Shown here: positions 25,194 through 34,355 of the stretch, in pieces
Layout of the letters: each line of letters begins with the position of its first letter
Numbering within the stretch: position 1 is the stretch's first letter
DNA from: Aequoribacter sp049615385
GTDB lineage: Bacteria > Pseudomonadota > Gammaproteobacteria > Pseudomonadales > Halieaceae
Assembly (NCBI RefSeq): GCF_049615385.1
Contig: NZ_JBMZFL010000011.1
Length of the DNA: 64,000 nucleotides
Reading direction: 5' to 3' (one strand)
Made by a program: the position numbers and the translations under genes
The notes under the pieces: model-generated
Told to the model about the DNA's origin: nothing
Databases searched by the model: none
What the model saw: only the letters and a program-made list of their open reading frames with translations

Positions 25194-28057
25194 GGCTTAC
25201 AAATACCCTGTGGTCCTTTGGCCTGGTTGTTGCCCTAGGCGCAGCTCTCGGTTGCCAGCCCGAAGGCGCTCAGCAAGAGGTCGTAGCGCAAGAACCGAGT
25301 CAGCCAGTGGTCAGCCCGATCGACGATCGGCAATACCGTGCGCTCGTGTTAGAAAACGGCTTGCAAGTCTTGTTGGTGTCGGATGCCAAAACTCAAAAGG
25401 CTGCAGCGGCGTTAGATGTTTATGTTGGTAGCGGTGACAACCCCAAAGGTCGGGGCGGCTTGGCACACTTTTTAGAGCACATGCTGTTCTTGGGGACAGA
25501 GAAATATCCAGACCCCGCGGAGTACGAGCAGTACATCACCGAACATGGTGGTAACCGTAATGCGTACACTTCGTTTGACCATACTAACTATTTTTTCGAT
25601 GTGAATGCCGAGCATTTCACCGAAGCTTTAGATCGTTTCGCCCAGTTCTTTGTATCGCCCAAAATGGACGCCGAGTATGTCGATCGCGAGATGAACGCAG
25701 TTCAGGCTGAGTATCAGATGGGCTTAAAGTCGGACGGTCGACGTGGGCTAGACGTGTTACAAGCGTTGATGCACCCAGAGCATCCCTACAGTCAGTTTTC
25801 TGTCGGTTCTTTAGAGTCGTTGGCGGATCGCCCTGATCAACCGATTCGCGCTGATTTATTGGCGTTTTATGAGCGCTACTATGTGGCGGGTAATATGCGC
25901 TTGGTCGTACTTGGAGCAGAGTCATTGGACGCTCTCGAAGCCATGGTAAAGGCGTCGTTTTCAGAAGTGCCAGCAGGGGATGTGGTTCACGATCCAGTTA
26001 ACGTACCCATGTTTCCCGAGACTTTACTTCCATCCCTTGTGAGCATTGAGCCCACGGCGGCGAATCGAAGCCTCGAAATTATTTTCCCCATTGGTGACTA
26101 CACTGAGCAGTACCTCAGCGATCCGGCCCGATACCTTGGTCATCTTTTGGGGCATGAGGGTCCGACCAGTCTGCTTGCGCAACTTAAACGTGAAGGTTTG
26201 GCGGAGTCTTTGTCGGCTGGTTCCAGTTTTAGGTGGAGAGGGGGAGCTCTTTTCTACATCGATATTAAACTGACTGAGGCGGGTATCGAGCAGACCGATC
26301 GCATCGTTCAAATGACCCATTCGGCGCTGGCTCATCTGCGTGCAGAAGGCGTGCAGTCTTGGGTGTTTGATGAGTTGAAGCAGCTGTCGGATTTGAACTT
26401 TCGTTTTCAAGAAAAAGGCGAACCGATTCGCTATGTCAGTCGCTTGGCAAGCTCGATGCATGACTTCCCTGTGCGCGATTGGCTGCGTGGCGGAACCTAC
26501 CTCGAGCAATTTGATGCCGAATTGACCCAAGGTCTTCTCGATTCTATGTCTCCCGAGAAAGCCCTGGTGACCTTGTCGTACCCTGGCATCAAGACCGATA
26601 AACTTTCACCAAACTATCAAACACCCTACGCATTGGTATCGGGTGATGAGTTTGCCAAGCCCTTGCCTGAAGACGATGCCGCTCTGGCGACCATTGACTT
26701 GCCCGCGCCCAATGCTTTTATTGCCAGCAATGTTGATGTCGTGTCTTTCGATAACAAGTCTGCAAAGCTCCCTGTCATGAGCATCGATCAAGGTGTTGCC
26801 GTTTGGTTTCAGCATGATGATGAGTTCGAGGTTCCCAAGGGTGCTCTGAATGTGAATTTCCGCTCTGCCCTAGTGGGACAGTCGGTGGAGGTTGATATGG
26901 CTTTGGAGCTTTACACTGCTCTGGTAAGTGATCAGGCGAATGATTTTGCGTACGCTGCCCAAATTGCGGGGCTGCAGAGCTCGGTCTACCGCCACTCTCG
27001 AGGCATTAGCATGCGAGTCAACGGTTACAATGACAAGCAGGTTGCTTTGCTTCAGCGACTACTGGCGGTCATGCAGGCGATGGAGTTTAGTGAAGAGCGA
27101 TTCAACAATCTTCGGGCCGAGCGTATTCGTCAGATTGAGAACAAATCGGCGCAGCGACCCGCGAGCCAAATTATGGGGGCGCTGCGAGAAGCCCTGAATC
27201 ATTCTTCGTGGAGTGACGATCAGCAGGTTGCCGCCTTACGGAATCTAACGTTTGGCGGTGTTAAGAGCCAAGCAGCTGCCTTCTGGGACTCTGTGAATGT
27301 CGAGGCTCTTCTCTACGGCAACTATGTCGATGAGGATGTTGTCGCCGTGCGAGAAGCTCTAGGTTCCTTAGTCAGCGATGGTTCAGTCGAGTTGCCAGCT
27401 CTCGCAGTGACCAATCTTGATCAGGACCAGCGTCAACAGTTAACCCAAGAGTTAGAGCACGACGACGCGGTGATCAGTTGGTACATTCAAGGTAGCGATC
27501 GCTCGGTTCAGCAACAGGCTTTATTTGATTTGACTGGACAGGCGCTTAAATCTGGATTTTTCCAGCAGCTGCGAACTGAACAGCAGCTTGGATACATCGC
27601 TAGCGCTTTTTCTTGGCCTCAAAGCCGTGTGCCGGGTTTAGTCATGATTATTCAATCGCCCAGTCATTCAAGCTTAGATGTCCGAGACGCAATCGGAACG
27701 TTCTTGCAGGCGGTGCCGGGCGATATCGATGAAGCCGCGTTTAATCGTCATCGTCAGGCCTTGGTGGCCGAGATTAACGAGCCCTTTAAAAACCTTTGGG
27801 AGCGCGCAGAGTACCTGTGGCAATCCTTGGGCGAAGGGGATCACACCTTTAGCTCGAAACAGGATTTAGCGGACGCAGTGTCACAGATCTCTTATTCTGA
27901 TTGGCTGGCGTTCTTTAAAGCACAGGTTTTGGAAACGCACAGATCGTTATTGGTTGTTGCGCCAGGTAAGTTCGATAAGCATCCGGCCGAGCCAACCGAG
28001 TATAAGCAGCCAGCAGAGGCGAAGTTAGCCAATAAGCGCTTTGCTATTGAACTTTGA
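25190..28057 (+). CDS. Pitrilysin-like M16 metallopeptidase, predicted lipoprotein
   Basis: A 955-residue single-chain M16 peptidase. The inverted zinc motif HxxEH appears as LAHFLEHMLFLGTEKYP (His about 94), with the distal Glu in MNAVQAEYQMG. Four M16 half-domains fit the length, as in E. coli protease III. The N-terminus MRLTNTLWSFGLVVALGAAL ends in GC, so Cys22 is a probable lipid-modified residue, and the following Gln predicts outer-membrane anchoring. The catalytic half and the C-terminal substrate-binding segment (TEQQLGYIASAF) are intact. It should degrade small peptides in the periplasm. Translation is coupled to the permease gene. Confidence 0.92.
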   Translation: MRLTNTLWSFGLVVALGAALGCQPEGAQQEVVAQEPSQPVVSPIDDRQYRALVLENGLQVLLVSDAKTQKAAAALDVYVGSGDNPKGRGGLAHFLEHMLFLGTEKYPDPAEYEQYITEHGGNRNAYTSFDHTNYFFDVNAEHFTEALDRFAQFFVSPKMDAEYVDREMNAVQAEYQMGLKSDGRRGLDVLQALMHPEHPYSQFSVGSLESLADRPDQPIRADLLAFYERYYVAGNMRLVVLGAESLDALEAMVKASFSEVPAGDVVHDPVNVPMFPETLLPSLVSIEPTAANRSLEIIFPIGDYTEQYLSDPARYLGHLLGHEGPTSLLAQLKREGLAESLSAGSSFRWRGGALFYIDIKLTEAGIEQTDRIVQMTHSALAHLRAEGVQSWVFDELKQLSDLNFRFQEKGEPIRYVSRLASSMHDFPVRDWLRGGTYLEQFDAELTQGLLDSMSPEKALVTLSYPGIKTDKLSPNYQTPYALVSGDEFAKPLPEDDAALATIDLPAPNAFIASNVDVVSFDNKSAKLPVMSIDQGVAVWFQHDDEFEVPKGALNVNFRSALVGQSVEVDMALELYTALVSDQANDFAYAAQIAGLQSSVYRHSRGISMRVNGYNDKQVALLQRLLAVMQAMEFSEERFNNLRAERIRQIENKSAQRPASQIMGALREALNHSSWSDDQQVAALRNLTFGGVKSQAAAFWDSVNVEALLYGNYVDEDVVAVREALGSLVSDGSVELPALAVTNLDQDQRQQLTQELEHDDAVISWYIQGSDRSVQQQALFDLTGQALKSGFFQQLRTEQQLGYIASAFSWPQSRVPGLVMIIQSPSHSSLDVRDAIGTFLQAVPGDIDEAAFNRHRQALVAEINEPFKNLWERAEYLWQSLGEGDHTFSSKQDLADAVSQISYSDWLAFFKAQVLETHRSLLVVAPGKFDKHPAEPTEYKQPAEAKLANKRFAIEL

Positions 28058-28125
28058 GTTTGAAAATTTACTACGCCGAATGGGTCATAAATTACACGGC
28101 AGCGTCTAGTTTCGACCCGTTTTTA

Positions 28126-28159
28126 TTGAGTTTTTGCGCGGTTTTGTAATATTATTACA
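28126..28159 (+). promoter_or_regulatory. Predicted aceEF promoter with overlapping dyad operator
   Basis: TTGAGT (28126-28131) and TATTAT (28150-28155) are 18 bases apart and look like a sigma-70 promoter. The -10 is covered by TGTAATATTATTACA (28145-28159), two perfect 7-bp arms around one base. Such an overlap is what a repressor site needs. In E. coli the pdh operon is repressed by PdhR, whose box differs, so the regulator here is unknown. The predicted start of transcription lies downstream of the long open frame's first codon, which supports the aceE start at 28206. Confidence 0.5.
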
Positions 28160-28205
28160 TTTTGCCGCGATTCTGCGGCGGTCCTCAGTTCGGAGACGAT
28201 TAGGC

Positions 28206-30857
28206 ATGATGCATGATGTAGACCCCCAAGAAACACGCGAATGGATTGAGGCTCTCGATGCCGTGGTTCGAGCTTCGAGCCCAGAGCGTGCTGGGTTTTT
28301 ATTACGTGAGTTGGCAAAGCATGCAACGCAAGAGCGCTTGCCTTTGCCGCCCGCAATTACCACACCTTTCCGCAACACCATCCCCGTGTCTGAAGAGAAG
28401 GTCATGCCCGGCGATTTGTTTATGGAGCGCCGTATTCGCTCACTGACTCGCTGGAATGCGCTGGCAATGGTGATGCGAGCGAACGACAATGACGAGGGTT
28501 TGGGTGGTCATATTTCGAGTTTCAGTTCTAGCGCGACCTTATATGATGTGGGCTTTAACTATTTCTTTCGAGGTAACGAGAACGGTCAGCTGGGAGACCT
28601 GGTGTTCTTCCAAGGCCACAGTGCTCCGGGCGTGTATGCTCGCTCGTATCTTGAAGGCCGCTTGAGCGAAGAGCAGCTGGATAACTTCCGCCGCGAAGTC
28701 GACGGTAATGGCTTATCGTCCTACCCGCATCCTTGGTTGATGCCCGATTACTGGCAGTTTCCTACCGTTTCGATGGGGCTTGGACCGATTCAAGCAATTT
28801 ACCAAGCGCACGTCATGAAATACCAACAGAAGCGCGGATTAGTGGACCACGCTGATCGCAACGTCTGGTGCTTTATGGGTGATGGTGAGTGTGATGAGCC
28901 CGAATCTTTGGGTGCCATCTCACTGGCGGGTCGCGAGGGACTGGGCAACCTGACGTTTGTAATCAACTGTAACTTGCAGCGCTTGGATGGTCCTGTGCGA
29001 GGTAACGGCAAGATTATCCAAGAGCTTGAGGGTGTTTTCCGTGGTGCAGGTTGGGACGTCATCAAGGTTGTTTGGGGGCGTCGCTGGGATCCTTTGCTCG
29101 AAAAAGATGAAACCGGGTTGTTACAAAAGCGCATGGATGAGGTTTGCGACGGCGAGTTGCAAAACTATAAATATAACGGTGGCGCTTACACGCGAGAACA
29201 TTTTTTCGGCAAGTATCCGGAACTTTTAGAACTGGTTTCCGATCTGTCAGATGAAGACATCATGTATCTTAATCGTGGTGGGCACGATCCTTACAAAATT
29301 TACGCTGCCTATGCGCAGGCCGTGTCTCAGCGCGAACGTCCGACAGTGATTCTAGCCATGACCGTCAAGGGTTATGGCACGGGTGAGGCGGGCGAAGCAA
29401 ATAACGAGACCCATTCCCTGAAAAAACTGGATATGGATAGTCTGCGCGCGTTCCGAGACCGCTTTGGTATCCCTATTAGCGATGAAGAGCTGCAGCAGGT
29501 CCCCTATTATCGCCCGTCGCCGGATAGCCCCGAAATTCGCTACATGATGCAGCGACGCCAAGAGCTGCAGGGCGTTATGCCAAGCCGACACAGCGAGGTT
29601 GAGCGTTTACAGATCCCTGCGATCGAGGCCTTCAGCTCGCAGCTAGCCAGTAGTGGCAAGCGCGAGGTTTCTACAACGATGGCCTTCGTACGAATTCTGT
29701 CGACCTTGGTAAAAGACAAACAAATGGGTGAACGCGTTGTGCCTATCGTACCTGATGAGGCGCGGACCTTCGGAATGGAAGGTATGTTTCGTCAGTTGGG
29801 TATCTACTCTTCGGTAGGGCAGCGTTACACGCCGCATGATGCGGGCCAGATCATGTTCTACAAAGAAGATGAGCGCGGCCAGATCCTAGAAGAAGGTATT
29901 AACGAAGCCGGTGCGATGAGTGCCTGGTTGGCAGCGGCGACGTCCTTTTCGACGAGTCGCTTGACGATGGTGCCCTTTTATATTTTCTACTCCATGTTCG
30001 GATTCCAGCGTATTGGCGATTTGGCTTGGGCTGCTGGCGATAGCCAGGCGCGCGGCTTCCTGATTGGTGCAACCGCGGGACGGACTACACTGAACGGTGA
30101 AGGTTTGCAGCACCAAGATGGTCACAGTCATTTAATGGCCTCTACCATACCAAACTGCGTTAGTTACGACCCCACGTATGCCTATGAGCTTGCGGTAATT
30201 ATTCAAGACGGTCTGCGCCGGATGTACGAAGTAGGGGAGAACTGCTTTTACTACATCACGACAATGAACGAAAACTACCACCAGCCCGAAATGCCCAAAG
30301 GTGTGGAAGAGGGTATTTTAAAAGGTATGTACCCTCGCACTGTCTCGAAAAAGCGGGGGAAAAAGCGCGTGCAATTGATGGGCGCGGGTACCATTCTACG
30401 TGAGGTGGAAGCTGCCGCCGAAATGCTGGAACAAGAATACGGGGTGACGGCCGACGTTTGGAGCGTCACCAGTGTGAATGAATTGGCTCGCGAGGGCCGT
30501 GCTGTTGAGCGCAGTAATCGATTAAACCCGATGGGTGAGAAAAAGGCCCCGTATGTGACTGAGTGTTTATCACAGCGTTCAGGTCCTTGCGTAATAGCGA
30601 CCGACTACATACGTGCGTATTCAGAGCAGTTACGAGCTTTTGTACCCGAGCGTTTCGTGGTGCTGGGAACGGATGGCTATGGACGTAGCGATACTCGATC
30701 GAAATTAAGAGACTTTTTTGAGGTGAGTCGCGAATGGATCGTTCTCGCGGCCCTCAGCGCGCTGGTCGACGAAGGCGTGCTCGATGCCAAGGTTGTTGTA
30801 GAAGCCATGCCAAAGCTGGGTATTTCTGCAGCCAAGCTTGACCCCATGACGGTGTAA
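28206..30857 (+). CDS. aceE: Pyruvate dehydrogenase E1 component (homodimeric type)
   Basis: E1 decarboxylates pyruvate with thiamine diphosphate and acetylates the lipoyl group of E2. From ATG 28206 the protein has 883 residues, close to E. coli AceE (887), and begins MMHDVDPQETREW, aligning with the DVDPIETRDW start of E. coli. GGAG at 28192 serves as ribosome site. The thiamine motif GDGECDEPE begins at about residue 226 and ends with INCNLQ some 30 residues on. The segment DGHSHLMAST is also typical. aceF follows 20 bp downstream. No lpd gene for E3 is in the window. Confidence 0.97.
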   Translation: MMHDVDPQETREWIEALDAVVRASSPERAGFLLRELAKHATQERLPLPPAITTPFRNTIPVSEEKVMPGDLFMERRIRSLTRWNALAMVMRANDNDEGLGGHISSFSSSATLYDVGFNYFFRGNENGQLGDLVFFQGHSAPGVYARSYLEGRLSEEQLDNFRREVDGNGLSSYPHPWLMPDYWQFPTVSMGLGPIQAIYQAHVMKYQQKRGLVDHADRNVWCFMGDGECDEPESLGAISLAGREGLGNLTFVINCNLQRLDGPVRGNGKIIQELEGVFRGAGWDVIKVVWGRRWDPLLEKDETGLLQKRMDEVCDGELQNYKYNGGAYTREHFFGKYPELLELVSDLSDEDIMYLNRGGHDPYKIYAAYAQAVSQRERPTVILAMTVKGYGTGEAGEANNETHSLKKLDMDSLRAFRDRFGIPISDEELQQVPYYRPSPDSPEIRYMMQRRQELQGVMPSRHSEVERLQIPAIEAFSSQLASSGKREVSTTMAFVRILSTLVKDKQMGERVVPIVPDEARTFGMEGMFRQLGIYSSVGQRYTPHDAGQIMFYKEDERGQILEEGINEAGAMSAWLAAATSFSTSRLTMVPFYIFYSMFGFQRIGDLAWAAGDSQARGFLIGATAGRTTLNGEGLQHQDGHSHLMASTIPNCVSYDPTYAYELAVIIQDGLRRMYEVGENCFYYITTMNENYHQPEMPKGVEEGILKGMYPRTVSKKRGKKRVQLMGAGTILREVEAAAEMLEQEYGVTADVWSVTSVNELAREGRAVERSNRLNPMGEKKAPYVTECLSQRSGPCVIATDYIRAYSEQLRAFVPERFVVLGTDGYGRSDTRSKLRDFFEVSREWIVLAALSALVDEGVLDAKVVVEAMPKLGISAAKLDPMTV

Positions 30858-30877
30858 CGAGGTTAGGACAGAGTACT

Positions 30878-32524
30878 ATGGCAAAACAACAGGTAATTGT
30901 GCCCGACATTGGCGCGGATGCAGCTGAAGTTATCGAGTGGATGGTTCAGGTCGGAGATGAAATTGCTGTCGACGACAGCTTGCTCGTATTAGAGTCTGAT
31001 AAGGCTTCAATGGAAGTGCCATCGACTCTGGCGGGAACGGTCGTCGAACTTCTGGTTAACATCGGCGATTCCCTAAGTGAGGGTGCAGCGATCGTTTTGG
31101 TCGAGACAGCTGATGCTATAGAGCCCGCCCAGATAAGGGAAGAACCGCCTGAAACCAACCAAGCTGAAGCTGCCGGTCAGTCTGAGGCACAAGAGGCTTT
31201 GGCTGAAGCGCCCAATAATCAGCCGGTAAGTGCCGGGAAGCACTCAGTGCTTGTGCCTGATATTGGTACGGATGATGCGGTTGAGGTTATTGAATTGTCT
31301 GTCTCGGTAGGGGATGAGGTCGAAGAAGGCGACACCCTTCTGGTTCTGGAGTCAGATAAAGCGTCGATGGAAATTCCCTCGGATGCATCAGGCAGGGTGT
31401 TGGAAATTGCTGTTGCGGTGGGTGCTTCATTGAAGCAGGGTGATCTTATCGGTGTGTTAGAGGTTGCAGGCCATGTAGACACACCACCAGCGCCTGCTCA
31501 AGAACCGAAGCAAGAAGCCCCGCCGCCTGCGCCAGCAGTGCCTAAATCTGTGTCTGAACAGCCTAAAACAGCGCCTGTGGCGAAAGCGCCAGTGGCGAGA
31601 GCGACTGCATCAAGCTCTGAAGTGGTATACGCAGGCCCCGCGGTACGTAAACTAGCGCGGGAGTTTTCGATCCCGCTAGGGCAGGTCAGTGGTTCGGGTC
31701 CTCGCGGGCGCATCCTAAAAGAAGACTTGCACACTTTCGTGCAGCAACGCCTGTCGAAGCCTGAAGCGGCGACTGTGAGCGTTGGGGCAGGTATACCAGC
31801 CGTTCCAGCGGCAGACTTTTCGCAGTTTGGGTCTGTCCGTGAAGAAGCGCTCAGCAAAATTGGCAAAGTCACGGCGGCAAATATGCAGCGCAGTTGGCTC
31901 AATGTACCGCATGTTACTCAATACGATGATGCCGATGTCACTGACTTGGAAGCTTTCCGGGCCAGCCTAAAAGACGAAGCGGCGCGCAAGGGTACCAAGC
32001 TCACGCCCCTTCCTTTTTTGCTAAAAGCATGTGCTGTCGGGTTGAAGGACAATCCCAAGTTCAACTCGTCATTGTCAGCCGACGGTGAGTCGATCATCTA
32101 CAAAGAATACGTGCACATTGGCTTTGCAGTCGATACCCCTGCGGGACTATTGGTGCCTGTTATTCGCGATGTTGACAAGAAAGGGCTTTGGGAGCTGGCC
32201 GAGGAAGTCCTGGAGCTAGCCGCCTTAGCGCGTGACAAGAAACTTAAGCCAGCACAGATGCAAGGTGCCTGTTTTACGATTTCTAGTTTGGGCGCTTTGG
32301 GTGGTAAGGGCTTTACGCCTATCGTCAACGCTCCCGAAGTTGGCATTTTAGGTGTGTCTAAATCGTCCGTACAACCCGTGTGGGATGGTTCTAGTTTTGT
32401 GCCCCGGACCATGCTGCCACTGTCGGTATCCTACGATCACCGCGTAATTAATGGAGCAGACGGTGGTCGCTTTATGAACCAGGTCGTCGCTTTGTTATCG
32501 GATATCCGGCGACTGACTTTGTAA
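30878..32524 (+). CDS. aceF: Pyruvate dehydrogenase E2, dihydrolipoyl acetyltransferase, two lipoyl domains
   Basis: A 548-residue E2 that transfers the acetyl group to CoA. Two lipoyl domains are seen, with the modified Lys in LESDKASMEVPS (about 42) and LESDKASMEIPS (about 161). Ala/Pro-rich linkers separate them from the peripheral subunit-binding domain (VRKLAREFSIPLGQVSGSG, about 255-290) and the catalytic domain, whose active-site motif reads SYDHRVINGADGG (about 519-531). E. coli AceF has three lipoyl domains; two is common in other gammaproteobacteria. It follows aceE in an operon. Confidence 0.97.
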   Translation: MAKQQVIVPDIGADAAEVIEWMVQVGDEIAVDDSLLVLESDKASMEVPSTLAGTVVELLVNIGDSLSEGAAIVLVETADAIEPAQIREEPPETNQAEAAGQSEAQEALAEAPNNQPVSAGKHSVLVPDIGTDDAVEVIELSVSVGDEVEEGDTLLVLESDKASMEIPSDASGRVLEIAVAVGASLKQGDLIGVLEVAGHVDTPPAPAQEPKQEAPPPAPAVPKSVSEQPKTAPVAKAPVARATASSSEVVYAGPAVRKLAREFSIPLGQVSGSGPRGRILKEDLHTFVQQRLSKPEAATVSVGAGIPAVPAADFSQFGSVREEALSKIGKVTAANMQRSWLNVPHVTQYDDADVTDLEAFRASLKDEAARKGTKLTPLPFLLKACAVGLKDNPKFNSSLSADGESIIYKEYVHIGFAVDTPAGLLVPVIRDVDKKGLWELAEEVLELAALARDKKLKPAQMQGACFTISSLGALGGKGFTPIVNAPEVGILGVSKSSVQPVWDGSSFVPRTMLPLSVSYDHRVINGADGGRFMNQVVALLSDIRRLTL

Positions 32525-32596
32525 ATTCATTAGCCATTCTGGCACGAATTCTGCAAGCTTGACATCAAGCGTGTAGAAAACAAGCGAGAATGGTTA

Positions 32597-33511
32597 ATGG
32601 CACAAGGCCCCTTACAAGGCATATTACCGTGGCAAGTAGACTTTATTGCGACCCACAAACTGCCGCTTGAGTACGTTCTTCAGATCGAGACGGTTTTCGC
32701 AGACCGAGCGGGTCAGGAGGCGATGCACCGAATTGGTGCGGGCGGGCCGATCTTATTGGGCATCTATGGTGCCCAAGGCTCGGGTAAAAGTACCTTAGCG
32801 GCCTATCTCGCCAAGCGTCACGAGTCTTTAAGCTCTGGGTGCTGCGTTGTACTCTCCATCGACGATTTTTATTTAACAAGAGCGCAGCGGCAGCAACTGG
32901 CACTAGAGGTTCACCCTCTGCTACGAACCCGCGGTGTTCCGGGGACGCATGACATAGTCTTGCTCAAGACCACGCTCGATCGTTTAGCTCATTTCACAGG
33001 GCCCGTATCCATTCCCCGGTTTGACAAATTGGCCGATGATCGTGTGCCCGAAACTCAATTCGATATAGTCACCTCAGCGCCCTCTCTGGTTATTCTTGAG
33101 GGTTGGTGTGTAGGCATACTACCTCAAGGCAGCGCAGATCTAACCGAGCCCTGCAATCATCTTGAACGCATCGACGATCCCGCGGGTGATTGGCGCCAGT
33201 TCGTCAACACCAGTCTAGAGCGCGATTATTTGTCGATATGGGACCAACTTGACGAGTTGTGGGCACTGTTGGCACCCGGATTTGAAGTGGTAAGCGAATG
33301 GCGCTTAGAGCAAGAAGTTCGACTTGGTGCCCAGAGGGCCGAGGCGATGATGACGCCACAGGAAGTTGCGCGCTTTATACAGCATTACGAACGTTTGACG
33401 CGTTCGTCACTGAATTCCATGCCCAACCTGGCAGATTTGTGCCTGCGGCTAGATTCTCAACGAGCAATTACTGAAGTCACAGAAAGAAAACGGCGGTTTT
33501 ATGAGTGTTAA
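32597..33511 (+). CDS. D-glycerate kinase (plant GLYK-like P-loop kinase)
   Basis: A 304-residue P-loop kinase of the phosphoribulokinase-like group. Walker A is GAQGSGKST (about residues 58-66); LSIDDFYLTRAQRQQL and the RGVPGTHD segment are characteristic of D-glycerate 3-kinases of plants and their bacterial relatives. It would convert D-glycerate plus ATP to 3-phosphoglycerate. It is first in a tight operon (11-bp overlap with the next gene) whose other members make and phosphorolyse glucosylglycerate. The freed glycerate would be returned to 3-phosphoglycerate by this enzyme, which supports the assignment. Confidence 0.82.
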   Translation: MAQGPLQGILPWQVDFIATHKLPLEYVLQIETVFADRAGQEAMHRIGAGGPILLGIYGAQGSGKSTLAAYLAKRHESLSSGCCVVLSIDDFYLTRAQRQQLALEVHPLLRTRGVPGTHDIVLLKTTLDRLAHFTGPVSIPRFDKLADDRVPETQFDIVTSAPSLVILEGWCVGILPQGSADLTEPCNHLERIDDPAGDWRQFVNTSLERDYLSIWDQLDELWALLAPGFEVVSEWRLEQEVRLGAQRAEAMMTPQEVARFIQHYERLTRSSLNSMPNLADLCLRLDSQRAITEVTERKRRFYEC

Positions 33512-34355
33512 TTTAATGGTGGTTACCGATCTCGACGGCACTTTGTTAGATCACTATTCCTACGATTTTAAGCCCGCTATGTCAGTCGTTTCTTCGCTAA
33601 AACGCTCGGGTATTCCGCTTGTATTTAACAGTTCTAAAACACATTCAGAGATGCGTTATCTGCAGGATCAGATGGGCCTGCTTGACCCCATGATATGTGA
33701 GAATGGCTCGGCTATCTATCTGCCAAAAGATCGTTTTCGGACGGCCCAATCCGCGTGGGAGGACCATGGCGACTTTTGGCGAATCTCGCTAGCCAAGCCC
33801 CGCGAACACTGGCTGCGCATATTGGCGGAATACCCCGACCAAGGGTCGATCTTGAGTTTTTCAACGATGGGTATTCAAGGCGTGATGAATACCACAGGGC
33901 TCGACTGGGCAGGGTCAGAGCGCGCCTCGCAGCGGGAGTATACCGAGCCATTGATGCCTCCTGCTAACAATGAAATCAAACAGGATCTTACTACCTATCT
34001 GATCGGGAAAGGTGCTCTAGTGCAGCAGGGTGGGCGTTTTATGACTGTCGGTGATTCCGTTGATAAGGGACGAGCTATGGAAACCTTGGCGTGCTTTTGG
34101 CGCCAAGAATACGGTTTGCCCCTGCGGACACTGGCATTGGGGGATGGCTTAAATGACGTGGCCATGCTCGAACAGGCAAACCGATCCGTGTGGATACGGT
34201 CTCCAGTGAACCCCATCCCCGATCTCGTCAAGCAAAAAGACTGGTACATAACGCAAGAATGCGGTCCTAAGGCTTGGGTTGCCGCCACGCAGATGTGGCT
34301 GGAGCAGCACAGTCACCTGGTAAACTCAAATACAGTTAAGGAGCACTATGGCTGA
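33501..34355 (+). CDS. Glucosyl/mannosyl-3-phosphoglycerate phosphatase (HAD-IIB)
   Basis: A 284-residue HAD-superfamily phosphatase resembling mannosyl-3-phosphoglycerate phosphatase. Motif I is TDLDGTLLD (nucleophile Asp at 10, acid Asp at 12), motif II is in VFNSSKTHSEM, and motif IV is in LALGDGLNDVAML (about 212-224). In this operon the substrate is most likely glucosyl-3-phosphoglycerate, giving glucosylglycerate. It overlaps the kinase gene by 11 bp and the synthase gene by 8 bp. The choice between mannosyl and glucosyl forms rests on the neighbouring synthase; many such phosphatases accept both. Confidence 0.85.
   Translation: MSVNLMVVTDLDGTLLDHYSYDFKPAMSVVSSLKRSGIPLVFNSSKTHSEMRYLQDQMGLLDPMICENGSAIYLPKDRFRTAQSAWEDHGDFWRISLAKPREHWLRILAEYPDQGSILSFSTMGIQGVMNTTGLDWAGSERASQREYTEPLMPPANNEIKQDLTTYLIGKGALVQQGGRFMTVGDSVDKGRAMETLACFWRQEYGLPLRTLALGDGLNDVAMLEQANRSVWIRSPVNPIPDLVKQKDWYITQECGPKAWVAATQMWLEQHSHLVNSNTVKEHYG

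Noticed and set aside
28134..28205. N-terminal extension of aceE
   Set aside because: It would start inside the predicted promoter and lacks similarity to E1; ATG 28206 with GGAG upstream fits the family start.
32559..32564. TTGACA as -35 of the glucosylglycerate operon
   Set aside because: The hexamer is perfect, but no acceptable -10 is found 15-19 bases downstream.
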